This document shows positions 15,266 to 26,134 of a DNA stretch of 64,000 nt, in pieces (within the stretch, counting starts at the first letter, position 1; every line of letters starts with the position of its first letter). A model generated the notes under the pieces. That model was not told the origin of the DNA and did not search any database. It saw only the letters and a program-made list of their open reading frames with translations. The stretch is from Clostridiales bacterium (GTDB lineage Bacteria > Bacillota > Clostridia > Oscillospirales > Ruminococcaceae). The translations under genes were made by a program, and so were the position numbers. The DNA lies in NCBI GenBank assembly GCA_003150405.1, contig QAMM01000001.1, forward strand, positions 62,001 to 126,000, given 5' to 3'.

Positions 15266-15502
15266 TTACTCTTTGTCTTCGTCTTCCTTGTCAAGATCAC
15301 TTTCGACGTCAATTTCATCATCGGAAACATCGTCCAATGCTGTTTCGTCGTCCTCAAAATAAATGCTATCGTCAAAATCCAAATCTTTCTGGAATTTTTT
15401 ACCCGCGCGTTTTACAAACAGCGCCACTGCAACCGCAATTCCTGCAACTGCCGTAATACCTGCGACCAGCCAGACCCAGAACATATTTTTGTTGTTTTTC
15501 AT
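15266..15502 (-). CDS. Small membrane protein with acidic tail
   Basis: This 78-residue protein starts at ATG 15502, with GGGAGGA upstream; an earlier in-frame start lacks a ribosome site. It has a short basic N-terminus, one membrane helix (about 9-30, FWVWLVAGITAVAGIAVAVA), a basic stop-transfer KRAGKKF, and a tail of 40 residues made almost wholly of D, E and S. The acidic tail should face the cytoplasm. The family is not recognised and no partner is evident from the neighbours. Confidence 0.75.
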   Translation of the reverse strand: MKNNKNMFWVWLVAGITAVAGIAVAVALFVKRAGKKFQKDLDFDDSIYFEDDETALDDVSDDEIDVESDLDKEDEDKE

Positions 15503-15579
15503 ACTGGATTCCTCCCGTCTTTGATAAACCAAATTCCACCTTTATTATATACCTTTGCCCTGTGTTTATCAACTTCTAT

Positions 15580-16302
15580 TTACAGATTTTTCGAATAAAA
15601 CATAATGGCGGCAAGCGCCGCAACCGGCGCTGTCTCACACCGCAAAATACGCGGCCCCAGCGTGCCGATTTTTGCTCCAGCCTGCTTGGCTTGCTCCACC
15701 TCTTCCGGCGAAAAACCACCCTCGCTGCCGATGACAATGGCAAGCTCGTTCACATCTTCAGGCAAGATGTCACAAATTCGTTCACCGCCCTCTTCATAAA
15801 ACAGGATGCTGTGCCGGTACCGCGGCAGTTCCTTTAAAACCTGCCCATATTCCATCACGCTGTCTACCACCGGGATAATACCGCGGCCCGACTGCTTCGC
15901 GGCTTCCAGTGCGATTTTATTGTACCGTTCTATCTTTTTCTGTTTGGATTTCTCATCCGGCCGAGAGACACAGCGGGAGGTCAGCATGGGGACAACCCGG
16001 GTTACTCCCAGCTCCACCGCCTTCTGCACAACAACCTCAAATTTACCCACCTTCGGCAATGCCTGGTAAAGCGTTACCGCAACCGTCGGCTCGCTCAAAT
16101 TCTGCCGTTCTTCCAGCACCTCGGTCTCCACCGTACCGTCGCCAAATCGTACAATACGCGCCTCACAGTCGGTCCCATTGGCGTCAGACAGGGTAATGAC
16201 CTCCCCCACCCGCATCCGCAGCGACTTCCCAATATGGGCGGCATTCTCATCGGTTAGAACAACCCGGTCTCCCCGTATCTGCTCTACAAAAAAGCGGGGC
16301 AT
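15580..16302 (-). CDS. rsmE: 16S rRNA (uracil-1498-N3)-methyltransferase
   Basis: This 240-residue SPOUT-class enzyme methylates N3 of U1498 in 16S rRNA using S-adenosylmethionine. It has the PUA-like N-terminus (MPRFFVEQ, NAAHIGKSLRMRVG) and the SPOUT knot motifs IVIGSEGGFSPEEVEQA and LGPRILRCETAPVAALA near the C-terminus. The length is normal. It usually follows a prmA gene, which is not present here. Confidence 0.95.
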   Translation of the reverse strand: MPRFFVEQIRGDRVVLTDENAAHIGKSLRMRVGEVITLSDANGTDCEARIVRFGDGTVETEVLEERQNLSEPTVAVTLYQALPKVGKFEVVVQKAVELGVTRVVPMLTSRCVSRPDEKSKQKKIERYNKIALEAAKQSGRGIIPVVDSVMEYGQVLKELPRYRHSILFYEEGGERICDILPEDVNELAIVIGSEGGFSPEEVEQAKQAGAKIGTLGPRILRCETAPVAALAAIMFYSKNL

Positions 16303-16383
16303 AACCTCGCCTCTCTTTCATTTTATGTTTCAACCTGTCTTTATTATGCTCCTATCTTATCATAGAATCCTCATAAAAGTAAA

Positions 16384-16405
16384 GCGGCAGGCATAAGCCT
16401 GCCGC
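16384..16405 (-). terminator. Terminator of the epimerase gene
   Basis: GCGGCAGGC (16384-16392) pairs with GCCTGCCGC (16397-16405). On the minus strand TTTACTTTTAT follows. Confidence 0.8.
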
Positions 16406-16417
16406 CTCCGCTGTGTT

Positions 16418-17404
16418 CTATTTGTCGTTCGGATCATTCGGCCCTGGTCCCGGATATTCCTCCGCCTGCCGCCAAGAGTATTGCTCATGGTAGCCCAGCA
16501 TATCGCGCAGCTTCTTATCACTAAATAAGCCGCGATCCTCTGGTCCACGCAGATCCTTGCACATGTCGGCAATGGTCGGCCAATGGGTCTTGGCAAAATC
16601 CGCCGTATCTTCAGAATAACGCTTGTCGGTGACAATGTTAAACGCTTCAAATCCGTTGTCCAAATCCTTTTCAATGGCCAGACGCATGGCATTCGCCACG
16701 TCTCGTGCATCCACATACTGCCAGGTATGCCCTTCATAGAAACCGTCCTTGCAGGCTTCCATCACCGGGATATCAATTGGCGACGGATGCGGCCGGTAAG
16801 GGTAAGAAATACCCTGTAAACGGAAGGATACCGTTTTTATACCGTAAGCACGGCTGTACGCCTTGAGCAGCTCCTCGCCAATCAGCTTGGAATAGCTGTA
16901 AGAATCCTCCGGGCAGCAGTCATAATCTTCGGTGATTGGAACCGAATCAATCGGCCACGGCGTACCGGAAATGCGGTTGCCAACGCCGGTTGCAAAGAAG
17001 GAGCCGGCAAAGATTACCTTCTTCACGCCCAAACGCCGCGCCGCCTCCAGAATATAGTAGGTGCCTGCGATGTTGGACTGGAAGGTATCATCCTCACTTG
17101 CCGCGCGCTGCCAGCCGAGCCCGGATTCTGGCGTCACCTCAGATGGGTACGGAAGCCCCGCAATGTGCAAAATGACATCTGCTTTTGCAAGCGCGACCGC
17201 CCGCAGACAGTCACCGTAATTATTCAGGCTGCCTTTAATGAATACCGCGCGCTCCCAGTTCGGTTCCCACGGAAAGCGGGACTGCTCCGGTGAAACCTGA
17301 TCAAAGAGCGTGCAATTATAATCTTTGCATAGATTATAATACGCATGCCGTCCCAGGTTGCCAGCTCCACCAGTGATGAGTACATTCTTGTAAGTTTCTG
17401 CCAT
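16418..17404 (-). CDS. NAD-dependent epimerase/dehydratase family protein
   Basis: This 328-residue short-chain dehydrogenase fold has the nucleotide-binding motif TGGAGNLGRHAYYN near the start and the catalytic YSYSK (Tyr-x-x-x-Lys). SFFATGVGN takes the place of the usual Ser strand. It starts at ATG 17404, six bases after AGAAGGTG; the GTG at 17413 is less likely. The family includes UDP-sugar epimerases and uronate dehydrogenases; the substrate is not evident. It stands alone with its own terminator. Confidence 0.85.
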   Translation of the reverse strand: MAETYKNVLITGGAGNLGRHAYYNLCKDYNCTLFDQVSPEQSRFPWEPNWERAVFIKGSLNNYGDCLRAVALAKADVILHIAGLPYPSEVTPESGLGWQRAASEDDTFQSNIAGTYYILEAARRLGVKKVIFAGSFFATGVGNRISGTPWPIDSVPITEDYDCCPEDSYSYSKLIGEELLKAYSRAYGIKTVSFRLQGISYPYRPHPSPIDIPVMEACKDGFYEGHTWQYVDARDVANAMRLAIEKDLDNGFEAFNIVTDKRYSEDTADFAKTHWPTIADMCKDLRGPEDRGLFSDKKLRDMLGYHEQYSWRQAEEYPGPGPNDPNDK

Positions 17405-17550
17405 GTTGTGCACCTTCTTCTGTTCTTATTGTAGTGTATGCCAGGCAGCATTGAGCATTTGCTGCCTCTGCCGTCATTCTAACTCCTGTACCCCGTAGTG
17501 TCAATGGCGAAATACACAGAGAATGTGAATAATATTTGGGAGATTATAAC

Positions 17551-17585
17551 AAAGAGGCTCCTGCAATTTGCAGGAGCCTCTTTTT
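17551..17585 (-). terminator. Terminator after tuf
   Basis: A 15-16-bp perfect stem, AAAGAGGCTCCTGCAA against TTTGCAGGAGCCTCTTT, lies 15 bases beyond the tuf stop. T-rich sequence follows on both strands. Confidence 0.85.
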
Positions 17586-17599
17586 CAGCCTATTTGCTT

Positions 17600-18802
17600 T
17601 TAGCCATTAATTGCGGTAACAACACCGGAACCAACGGTACGGCCGCCTTCACGGATAGCGAAACGGAGGCCTTCCTCGATTGCAATCGGGGTAATAAGCT
17701 CAACGTCCATGGTGACGTTATCGCCAGGCATGCACATCTCGGTGCCTTCCGGCAAGGTGATAACACCAGTAACGTCAGTGGTTCTGAAGTAGAACTGCGG
17801 ACGATAGTTGTTGAAGAACGGGGTATGACGACCGCCCTCTTCTTTTTTCAGGACGTAGACCTGACCTTTGAATTTGGTGTGCGGATTGATGGAACCGGGT
17901 TTGCAGAGAACCTGCCCACGCTCAATTTCATTTCTCTGAACACCACGAAGCAGAGCACCGATGTTGTCGCCAGCCTCAGCGTAATCGAGGATTTTGCGGA
18001 ACATCTCAATACCGGTAACAGTGGTTTTTGCTCTCTCTTCAGTCAGACCAATGATCTCAACTTCGTCACCGGTGTTGAGCTGGCCTCTTTCAACTCTACC
18101 AGTAGCAACGGTGCCACGGCCGGTAATGGTGAATACGTCCTCAACCGGCATCAGGAACGGCAGGTCGGACTTACGCTCCGGAGTCGGGATAAAGCTGTCA
18201 ACAGCGTCCATCAACTCGTGGATGCAAGCATATTCCGGCGCATTCGGATCGGTGGAGCTGCTCTCAAGAACCTGAAGGGCAGAACCTTTAATAATCGGGG
18301 TGTCGTCGCCCGGGAACTCATACTCGTTGAGCAGATCACGAATTTCCATTTCAACCAGCTCGAGCAGTTCCGGATCGTCGACCTGATCCGCTTTGTTCAT
18401 GAAGACAACAATGTACGGAACGCCAACCTGACGGGAGAGCAGGATGTGCTCACGGGTCTGCGGCATCGGGCCGTCTGCAGCGGAAACAACCAGGATTGCG
18501 CCGTCCATCTGAGCAGCACCGGTGATCATGTTCTTAACATAGTCAGCATGCCCCGGGCAGTCGACGTGCGCATAGTGGCGGTTTGCAGTCTCATACTCAA
18601 CGTGAGAGGTATTGATGGTAATACCACGCTCTCTCTCTTCCGGAGCCTTATCGATGTTTGCGTAATCAACGAAGTCAGCTTCACCAGCAAGGTTGAGAAC
18701 CTTGGTGATAGCAGCAGTCAACGTGGTTTTACCATGGTCAACGTGGCCAATGGTACCAATGTTAACGTGGGGTTTCGTTCTTTCGAATTTCGCCTTTGCC
18801 AT
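17600..18802 (-). CDS. tuf: Elongation factor Tu
   Basis: This 400-residue GTPase delivers aminoacyl-tRNA to the ribosome. The G motifs are visible: GHVDHGKTT near residue 18, [15 protein letters not shown], and NKADQVDD. The C-terminal barrel ends [16 protein letters not shown]. The ATG has GAGGAGG upstream. It is the last gene of the str block, 83 bases after fusA. Confidence 0.98.
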   Translation of the reverse strand: MAKAKFERTKPHVNIGTIGHVDHGKTTLTAAITKVLNLAGEADFVDYANIDKAPEERERGITINTSHVEYETANRHYAHVDCPGHADYVKNMITGAAQMDGAILVVSAADGPMPQTREHILLSRQVGVPYIVVFMNKADQVDDPELLELVEMEIRDLLNEYEFPGDDTPIIKGSALQVLESSSTDPNAPEYACIHELMDAVDSFIPTPERKSDLPFLMPVEDVFTITGRGTVATGRVERGQLNTGDEVEIIGLTEERAKTTVTGIEMFRKILDYAEAGDNIGALLRGVQRNEIERGQVLCKPGSINPHTKFKGQVYVLKKEEGGRHTPFFNNYRPQFYFRTTDVTGVITLPEGTEMCMPGDNVTMDVELITPIAIEEGLRFAIREGGRTVGSGVVTAING

Positions 18803-18885
18803 TGTATTTTCCTCCTCAAATGCTTTTATTTTATAGGATTCCCATTACGAACTATTCTAGCAACAAATTGTGAAAAATTCAAGTA

Positions 18886-20970
18886 CTAATCGTTCTTTTT
18901 TGCACGGCTGGTCATAATGCCTTCCGCAATCGACTTCGGAACCTCAACATAGTGGCTCGGCTCCATGACATACTGGCCGCGGCCCTGTGTTTTAGAACGA
19001 AGGTCAGTTGCATAACCGAACATTTCAGACAGCGGCACAAAGGAGTTAATCTGCTGTGCGCCCGGGCGTGCTTCCATGCCCTGAATCTGTCCGCGGCGGG
19101 AGTTCAGGTCGCCGATAACGTCGCCCATGTACTCTTCCGGAACAATGACCGTAACCTTCATAATTGGTTCAAGAATAACCGGATCGCCCTTCCGCATAGC
19201 CTCTTTGAATGCCATAGAACCGGCAATTTTAAACGCCATTTCAGAGGAGTCGACCTCGTGGTAAGAGCCGTCGTACAGCGTTACTTTACAGTCTACAACT
19301 GGATAGCCCGCCAGTACACCGGACTGCATTGCGCCCTGAATACCAGCGTCAACCGCCGGGATGTATTCCTTCGGAATCGCACCGCCGACAACCGCATTGA
19401 TAAACTCGTACCCTTTGCCGGACTCATTCGGCTCAACCTTGATTTTAACATGACCGTACTGGCCTTTACCACCAGACTGACGGGCATACTTATGGTCAAC
19501 GTCAGCCAGCTTGCGGATAGTCTCTTTGTAAGCAACCTGCGGCTTGCCGACATTGGCCTCTACCTTGAACTCACGGAGCAGACGATCAACGATGATCTCC
19601 AAGTGGAGCTCACCCATACCGGCAATGATGGTTTGGCCAGTCTCCTCATCGGTGTAGGTACGGAATGTTGGGTCCTCTTCCGCCAGTTTTGCAAGAGCAA
19701 TGCCCATTTTCTCCTGACCCGCCTTGGTCTTCGGCTCAATCGCAACACGGATAACCGGGTCCGGGAACTCCATCGACTCAAGGATTATCGGGTGCTTCGG
19801 ATCACAAAGGGTATCACCAGTGGTGGTGTTTTTCAAACCGACCGCAGCTGCAATATCGCCGCAGTAGCACTCTTCCAGATCCTTTCGGTGGTTGGAGTGC
19901 ATCTGAAGGATACGGCCCATACGCTCATTGTTGTCCTTGTTCGCGTTGTATACGGTAGAACCGGCTTTTACAACGCCAGAGTATACACGGAAGAAACAGA
20001 GTTTCCCAACAAACGGGTCGGTCGCAACCTTAAATGCAAGCGCTGCAAACGGATTGTTGTCATCCGCCGGACGCTCTTCTTCCTCGTCGGTCTCCGGGTT
20101 TACACCTTTGATCGGCGGGATGTCAAGCGGGGACGGCATATAATCAACAACTGCGTCAAGCAGCTTCTGCACGCCTTTGTTTTTGTAAGAAGTACCGCAG
20201 GTAACCGGGATAATGGTATTATCAATGGTTCCTTTACGGATCGCGCCTTTGATTTCGTCTATGGTCAGCTCTTCGCCGTCCAAATACTTCATCATCAGCT
20301 CTTCATCCTGCTCAGCAACCGCCTCCAGCAGGGCTGCATGGTACTCGTCCGCCTTTTCCTTCATGTCCGCCGGAATCTCTTCCTCACGGATATCTTTTCC
20401 AAGGTCGTCGTAGTACACATAGGCTTTCATTTCAACAAGGTCAATAATTCCCTTGAAGTCCTCTTCGGAACCAATCGGGAGCTGAATCGGCAGGGCATTG
20501 CATTTCAGGCGGTCATGCATCATCTGCACAACATTGTAAAAATCCGCGCCCATAATATCCATCTTGTTGACATAAGCCATTCTCGGAACATGGTATTCGT
20601 CAGCCTGACGCCATACAGTTTCAGACTGCGGCTCAACGCCGCCTTTCGCACAGAAAACGGTAACAGAACCATCCAGTACACGCAGGGAGCGCTGTACTTC
20701 AACCGTGAAGTCAACGTGCCCCGGGGTGTCAATAATGTTGAGTCTGTGCCCTTTCCAATACGCGGTCGTGGCAGCGGAGGTAATGGTAATACCTCTTTCC
20801 TGCTCCTGTACCATCCAGTCCATCGTTGCAGCGCCCTCATGGGTCTCACCGATTTTGTGGTTGATACCAGTGTAAAACAGGATACGCTCGGTAGTGGTTG
20901 TCTTACCGGCGTCGATATGCGCCATAATCCCTATGTTACGAGTCATTTCAAGAGATACGTCTCTTTCCAT
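18886..20970 (-). CDS. fusA: Elongation factor G
   Basis: This 694-residue translocase GTPase contains [28 protein letters not shown] and [10 protein letters not shown], then the tRNA-mimicking domains ending in [20 protein letters not shown]. It has the full canonical length. TTGGAGG lies upstream of the ATG. It sits between rpsG and tuf in the usual order. Confidence 0.98.
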   Translation of the reverse strand: MERDVSLEMTRNIGIMAHIDAGKTTTTERILFYTGINHKIGETHEGAATMDWMVQEQERGITITSAATTAYWKGHRLNIIDTPGHVDFTVEVQRSLRVLDGSVTVFCAKGGVEPQSETVWRQADEYHVPRMAYVNKMDIMGADFYNVVQMMHDRLKCNALPIQLPIGSEEDFKGIIDLVEMKAYVYYDDLGKDIREEEIPADMKEKADEYHAALLEAVAEQDEELMMKYLDGEELTIDEIKGAIRKGTIDNTIIPVTCGTSYKNKGVQKLLDAVVDYMPSPLDIPPIKGVNPETDEEEERPADDNNPFAALAFKVATDPFVGKLCFFRVYSGVVKAGSTVYNANKDNNERMGRILQMHSNHRKDLEECYCGDIAAAVGLKNTTTGDTLCDPKHPIILESMEFPDPVIRVAIEPKTKAGQEKMGIALAKLAEEDPTFRTYTDEETGQTIIAGMGELHLEIIVDRLLREFKVEANVGKPQVAYKETIRKLADVDHKYARQSGGKGQYGHVKIKVEPNESGKGYEFINAVVGGAIPKEYIPAVDAGIQGAMQSGVLAGYPVVDCKVTLYDGSYHEVDSSEMAFKIAGSMAFKEAMRKGDPVILEPIMKVTVIVPEEYMGDVIGDLNSRRGQIQGMEARPGAQQINSFVPLSEMFGYATDLRSKTQGRGQYVMEPSHYVEVPKSIAEGIMTSRAKKND

Positions 20971-21077
20971 AAACGGATAACCTCCAAATAATTTCGGAAA
21001 AACAGCTTAACAGCAAAACCAGGAGGCAGCCACGCGGGGTATTCCTAATTCTGCATACGAAAAACGGCAATCTGCCA

Positions 21078-21548
21078 TTACCATCTGTAATGTGCAAAAG
21101 CCTTGTTGGCCTCGGCCATTCTGTGCGTCTCTTCACGCTTCTTGACTGCGCCGCCGTTTCCGTTGACAGCATCGAGAATTTCGTTGGCAAGACGTTCTTT
21201 CATGGTTTTTTCACCGCGCTGACGGGAGTACAGTGTAATCCATCTGAGACCCAGGGTCTGGCGTCTCTCCGGGCGAACCTCAATTGGGACCTGGTAAGTG
21301 GCACCGCCAACACGGCGTGCTTTAACCTCTAACACAGGCATAATGTTCTCCATTGCATCGGTAAAGACTTCCAAAGCCTCTTTACCGGTCTTTTCAGCAA
21401 CAATGTCGAATGCACCGTAAACGATTTTCTGTGCAACACCTTTTTTGCCATCATACATAATGTTGTTGATGAGGCGTGTCACAAGTTTCGAATTGTAAAG
21501 CGGGTCCGGCAAAACATCGCGTTTTGCAATATTTCCTCTTCTCGGCAC
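21078..21548 (-). CDS. rpsG: 30S ribosomal protein S7
   Basis: This 156-residue protein begins [16 protein letters not shown]. The start is the GTG at 21548, with AAGGAGGG upstream, not the in-frame ATG at 21566 that lies in front of that site. It binds the 16S 3' major domain and nucleates head assembly. It lies between rpsL and fusA. Confidence 0.97.
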   Translation of the reverse strand: MPRRGNIAKRDVLPDPLYNSKLVTRLINNIMYDGKKGVAQKIVYGAFDIVAEKTGKEALEVFTDAMENIMPVLEVKARRVGGATYQVPIEVRPERRQTLGLRWITLYSRQRGEKTMKERLANEILDAVNGNGGAVKKREETHRMAEANKAFAHYRW

Positions 21549-21665
21549 TTCGCTTCCCTCCTTCATAAAATGATATCATCGGTACTCGAAAGGCAAATCT
21601 TCCGTCGGCACCAATTAGAGGCAATCTATAAAAGCCACTAAGTGGTTGCACCTTCAAAAAATTCC

Positions 21666-22088
21666 TTATTTCGCACCAGCCTTGGGTCTCTTCGCGCCGT
21701 ATTTGGAACGAGCCTGGTTTCTCTTGGCAACGCCCTGCGCGTCCAGTGTACCACGAATAATGTGGTAACGCACACCAGGAAGGTCCCGGATACGTCCGCC
21801 GCGAATCAAGACAACGCTGTGCTCCTGCAGGTTATGGCCAATACCCGGAATGTAAGCGGTAACTTCATTTCCGTTGGTCAGTCTAACACGAGCAACTTTA
21901 CGCAATGCGGAGTTCGGCTTCTTCGGGGTCATGGTTCTGACCGAAGTGCAAACACCACGTTTCTGCGGCGAGGCCTGGTCCGTTACGGTTTTAGTCTTCG
22001 CGTTATAGCCTTTTAAAAGGGCCGGCGCTTTGGACTTTTTGCTAACGGGTTTTCTTCCTTTTCTGACTAACTGGTTAAAGGTTGGCAT
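21666..22088 (-). CDS. rpsL: 30S ribosomal protein S12
   Basis: This 140-residue protein begins [14 protein letters not shown] and contains the decoding-site loops [17 protein letters not shown] and [16 protein letters not shown], where streptomycin-resistance changes occur. GGAGGTG lies upstream of the ATG. It is the first gene after the rpoC gap and has its own promoter. The L7Ae-like gene often found between rpoC and rpsL is absent. Confidence 0.97.
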   Translation of the reverse strand: MPTFNQLVRKGRKPVSKKSKAPALLKGYNAKTKTVTDQASPQKRGVCTSVRTMTPKKPNSALRKVARVRLTNGNEVTAYIPGIGHNLQEHSVVLIRGGRIRDLPGVRYHIIRGTLDAQGVAKRNQARSKYGAKRPKAGAK

Positions 22089-22211
22089 TAAGGCACCTCC
22101 TTGAATAAAATTTTTTATATAAAGCACGGCTTGACCGCACAATATACCATTTCCACAGAGCTTGGGACTCATTTATCCACTCAAAATGAACGAGCCTAAG
22201 CACACCAATTT

Positions 22212-22241
22212 ATATTACCACACATTTACAAAGCTTGTCAA
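22212..22241 (-). promoter_or_regulatory. Predicted promoter of rpsL-rpsG-fusA-tuf
   Basis: Minus strand TTGACA (22236-22241), 18 bases, TAATAT (22212-22217). The leader is about 120 bases long. Nothing else gene-like is seen in the 22,089-22,582 gap. Confidence 0.65.
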
Positions 22242-22526
22242 GCACTGGCTCCCCGCCATTTCAGCTTTTTTGGCTTGCGCGTCGGATCCAGCCTTACTGT
22301 CGAATCACAGCCTGCATCCTCCCCAAAGCATAAACCCGCATAACCTTCCGGCCCGCAGTGAAACCATGTCCGCTCAATTCACCCCGAAAGGACACCGCGC
22401 CAGATGATACGGATTACATCCAAACACCTTCATATCCGGCACATACCCTCACAAATTCAAATCGTTTGGACAGCCCGTTTCGCAAATGGGCCGTCCCCGT
22501 CTTGGCAGAGCATCCCATTGACACAA

Positions 22527-22552
22527 CAGCGCCGGAGGATTCTCCAGCGCTG
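22527..22552 (-). terminator. Hairpin after rpoC
   Basis: CAGCGCCGGAG pairs with CTCCAGCGCTG with one wobble or mismatch. The minus-strand follow-up TTGTGTC is a poor T-tract, so termination may be partial. Confidence 0.5.
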
Positions 22553-22582
22553 TGAGCCAATGTTCAACGTTCATTCAGTTAC

Positions 22583-25500
22583 TTACAACGCAGCCTCATG
22601 GGATTCGGATGCTGTTGGAACTACCTCAACGTCGTTGTAGCATTTCATACCGGTACCAGCCGGAACCAGCTTGCCGATGATGACATTCTCCTTCAGGCCG
22701 AGCAACGGATCCACCTTGCCTTTGATTGCCGCCTCGGTCAGTACACGGGTCGTCTCCTGGAAGGAGGCCGCAGACAGGAAGCTGTCGGTCGCAAGGGAGG
22801 CTTTGGTAATACCAAGCAGCACCGGAATATAGGTCGCAGTGGTAAGACCTTCTTCACCTGACGCCATCCGGCGCTCAATCTCCTGGTTTGCATGAGCAAC
22901 CTCCGCGCGGTCAACCAGCGAACCGGAAAGCAATTCAGTCGAACCGGGGTTATCCACCCGCACCTTGCGCATCATCTGGCGTACAATAACCTCAATGTGC
23001 TTGTCGTTGATGTCAACGCCCTGCATCCGGTAGGTTTTCTGAACCTCGGCAATCAGGTAGTTCTGAACCGCCATTTCTCCCTTAACGTCAAGGATATCAT
23101 GCGGGTTCACCGCGCCTTCGGTCAGCGCCTCGCCCGCCACAACGGTATCACCCTCCTGCACCTTGATGCGGTAGCCGTACGGCACCGGATAAGCCCTTTC
23201 CTCACCGTCCGAACCGGTGACAATCACGTTGCGGACACGCTTGATCTCTTCCATCCGGACAAGACCGGTAATTTCGGTGATGATGGCGCTGCTCTTCGGG
23301 CGGCGGCCTTCAAACAGCTCTTCAACACGCGGCAGACCCTGTGTAATATCCTCTGCCGACGCAATACCGCCAGTGTGGAAGGTACGCATGGTGAGCTGGG
23401 TGCCCGGCTCGCCGATGGACTGCGCAGCAATGATGCCGACCGCTTCACCGACGGTGACCGGTTTGCCGTTTGCCAGGTTCATGCCATAGCACTTGGAGCA
23501 GATGCCGTGTTTGGATTCACAGGTCAGAATGGAGCGGACCATGACCGTTTCCGCGCCGGTGTCAACAATTTTTTTGGCATCGGTGTCGTCCATCATCTTG
23601 TCTTTGGAAACCAGCACTTCGCCGGTTGCCGGGTCGAGGAAATCCTCCACAAGATAACGGCCGACCAGACGTTCCTGCAGCGGCTCGATCATCTCGTTGC
23701 CCTCTTTAATCGAATAAACCTCAATGCCATGATGTGTGCCGCAGTCCTCCTGCCGGATGATAACATCCTGCGAAACGTCAACCAGACGGCGGGTCAGGTA
23801 ACCGGAGTCCGCGGTACGGAGCGCGGTATCTGCCAAGCCTTTACGGGCGCCACGGGAGGAAATGAAGTATTCCAGAATATTCAAGCCTTCGCGGTAGTTT
23901 GCACGAATTGGCATTTCAATGGTAACACCGGCGGTGTTGGCAATCAGCCCACGCATACCTGCAAGCTGGCGGATCTGGTTCATGGAACCGCGCGCGCCGG
24001 AGTCGGCCATCATAAAGATGGGATTGTACTGGTCAAGGTTGTTTTTCAGTGCGTCGGCGACGTCTTCGGTGGTTTTGCTCCAGACATCGAGCACCAGCGA
24101 GCTTCTCTCCTCGTTGGAGATTAAGCCGCGGCGGTACTGCCGGGTGATTTTATCCACTTGAGCGTCGGCGCTCTCCAGCAGGTCCTTTTTCTGCGGCGGG
24201 ATCACCGCGTCGCAGACCGCAACCGTAATGGCGCCCTTGGTGGAGTATTTGAAGCCCTGCGCCTTAATGCGGTCAAGCACCTCAGCCGTTACAGCGGTGC
24301 CATGCTGCTTGATACAACGGTCAATGATCTGCCCAAGCTGTTTTTTGCCGACAAGGAAAGAAATTTCCAGGTCAAACTGGTTTTCACTCTTGGTGCGGTC
24401 CACATAGCCCAAATCCTGCGGAATTGGGTCATTGAAGATGATCCGCCCAACCGTCGCGTCAATAATTTTGGTGATTTTATGGTCGCCCACATCCTTGGTC
24501 ACGCGCACCTTGATGGCCGCGTGCAGCGAAACAACGCCCTCCTGGTAAGCCATAATGGCCTCGTTAAAGTCGCGGAAAACCTTGCCTTCGCCCTTCTCGC
24601 CATCCTTCTGCATGGTCAGGTAGTAGGAACCAAGCACCATATCCTGGGTCGGAACCGCAACCGGACGTCCATCAGACGGTTTGAGCAGGTTATTTGCCGC
24701 CAGCATGAGGAAACGCGCCTCAGCCTGCGCCTCTGCGGAAAGCGGAACATGAACCGCCATCTGGTCGCCGTCAAAGTCCGCATTGTACGCGGTGCAGACC
24801 AGCGGATGAAGCTTGAGCGCACGGCCCTCAACGAGAACCGGCTCAAAGGCCTGAATACCAAGGCGGTGCAGGGTCGGCGCACGGTTCAGGAGAACCGGGT
24901 GGTCTTTGATGACCACTTCAAGCGCATCCCAAACCTCCGGTTTTGCGCGCTCCACCATTTTACGGGCACTCTTAATGTTGTTGGACACACCGGTTTCCAC
25001 CAGGCGTTTCATGACAAATGGCTTGAACAGCTCCAGCGCCATCTCTTTCGGAAGGCCGCACTGGTACATTTTCAGTTCCGGACCAACGACGATAACCGAA
25101 CGGCCGGAATAGTCAACACGTTTGCCGAGCAGGTTCTGACGGAACCGGCCCTGTTTGCCCTTAAGCATATCCGAAATGGATTTAAGCGGACGGTTGTTCG
25201 GCCCGGTGACCGGACGGCCGCGGCGGCCGTTGTCAATGAGCGCGTCCACTGCTTCTTGGAGCATCCGTTTTTCGTTACGGACAATAATATCCGGCGCGTT
25301 CAGCTCCAGCAGGCGCTGCAAACGATTGTTGCGGTTGATGACGCGGCGGTACAGGTCATTTAAGTCGGAGGTCGCAAAGCGGCCGCCGTCGAGCTGCACC
25401 ATCGGGCGGATGTCCGGCGGAATAACCGGGATCACATCGAGGATCATCCACTCCGGACGGTTGCCGGAGAGACGGAACGCCTCCACAACCTCCAGCCGTT

Positions 25501-26119
25501 TGAGCAGGCGAACCCGCTTCTGGCCGGTGGCATTTACCAGCTCATCCTTCAGCTCTTTGGAGAGTTTCTCCAGGTCGAGCTCTTTTAACAGTTCTTTAAT
25601 GGCCTCCGCGCCCATGGCGGCACGGAAATCATCCTCATATTTTTCACGCATGTCGGCATATTCTTTTTCCGACAGAAGCTGGCCCTTTTCCAGCACCGTA
25701 TCGCCCGGGTCGATGACAATGTACTTCGCAAAGTACAGCACCTCTTCGAGGCGGCGCGGGGAGATGTCAAGAATCAGCCCCATGCGGGACGGGATGCCCT
25801 TGAAGTACCAGATGTGGGAAACCGGCGCGGCGAGCTTAATGTGTCCCATACGCTCGCGGCGAACCTTGGAACGGGTGACCTCAACGCCGCAGCGGTCGCA
25901 GATTTTGCCCTTGTAGCGCAGGCGTTTGTATTTGCCGCAGTGGCATTCCCAGTCCTTGGTCGGCCCAAAAATGCGTTCGCAGAACAGGCCGTCACGCTCC
26001 GGCTTCAAAGTGCGGTAGTTAATGGTTTCGGGTTTCTTGACCTCGCCGTAAGACCATTCCAAAATCTGTTCAGGTGACGCCAAACCTATTTTAATTGACT
26101 CGAACACGTTAAATTCCAT
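22583..26119 (-). CDS. rpoC: RNA polymerase subunit beta-prime
   Basis: This 1178-residue catalytic subunit has the N-terminal zinc site [20 protein letters not shown], the catalytic Mg motif [12 protein letters not shown] near residues 445-455, the bridge and trigger region [16 protein letters not shown], and a second zinc site [13 protein letters not shown]. The length is usual for Firmicutes. It follows rpoB after 15 bases. Confidence 0.98.
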   Translation of the reverse strand: MEFNVFESIKIGLASPEQILEWSYGEVKKPETINYRTLKPERDGLFCERIFGPTKDWECHCGKYKRLRYKGKICDRCGVEVTRSKVRRERMGHIKLAAPVSHIWYFKGIPSRMGLILDISPRRLEEVLYFAKYIVIDPGDTVLEKGQLLSEKEYADMREKYEDDFRAAMGAEAIKELLKELDLEKLSKELKDELVNATGQKRVRLLKRLEVVEAFRLSGNRPEWMILDVIPVIPPDIRPMVQLDGGRFATSDLNDLYRRVINRNNRLQRLLELNAPDIIVRNEKRMLQEAVDALIDNGRRGRPVTGPNNRPLKSISDMLKGKQGRFRQNLLGKRVDYSGRSVIVVGPELKMYQCGLPKEMALELFKPFVMKRLVETGVSNNIKSARKMVERAKPEVWDALEVVIKDHPVLLNRAPTLHRLGIQAFEPVLVEGRALKLHPLVCTAYNADFDGDQMAVHVPLSAEAQAEARFLMLAANNLLKPSDGRPVAVPTQDMVLGSYYLTMQKDGEKGEGKVFRDFNEAIMAYQEGVVSLHAAIKVRVTKDVGDHKITKIIDATVGRIIFNDPIPQDLGYVDRTKSENQFDLEISFLVGKKQLGQIIDRCIKQHGTAVTAEVLDRIKAQGFKYSTKGAITVAVCDAVIPPQKKDLLESADAQVDKITRQYRRGLISNEERSSLVLDVWSKTTEDVADALKNNLDQYNPIFMMADSGARGSMNQIRQLAGMRGLIANTAGVTIEMPIRANYREGLNILEYFISSRGARKGLADTALRTADSGYLTRRLVDVSQDVIIRQEDCGTHHGIEVYSIKEGNEMIEPLQERLVGRYLVEDFLDPATGEVLVSKDKMMDDTDAKKIVDTGAETVMVRSILTCESKHGICSKCYGMNLANGKPVTVGEAVGIIAAQSIGEPGTQLTMRTFHTGGIASAEDITQGLPRVEELFEGRRPKSSAIITEITGLVRMEEIKRVRNVIVTGSDGEERAYPVPYGYRIKVQEGDTVVAGEALTEGAVNPHDILDVKGEMAVQNYLIAEVQKTYRMQGVDINDKHIEVIVRQMMRKVRVDNPGSTELLSGSLVDRAEVAHANQEIERRMASGEEGLTTATYIPVLLGITKASLATDSFLSAASFQETTRVLTEAAIKGKVDPLLGLKENVIIGKLVPAGTGMKCYNDVEVVPTASESHEAAL

Positions 26120-26134
26120 TCAGACGTCTCCTCC

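Noticed and set aside
17498..18889. 463-codon plus-strand open frame
   Set aside because: It lies wholly antisense to tuf; long antisense frames arise from the strong codon bias of translation genes. No ribosome site or family match.
18952..20991. 679-codon plus-strand open frame
   Set aside because: Antisense shadow of fusA; the composition (rich in R, L, V, H, N) is typical of reverse-complemented highly expressed genes.
22892..25363. Two plus-strand frames of about 400 codons
   Set aside because: Antisense to rpoC, with no start signals.
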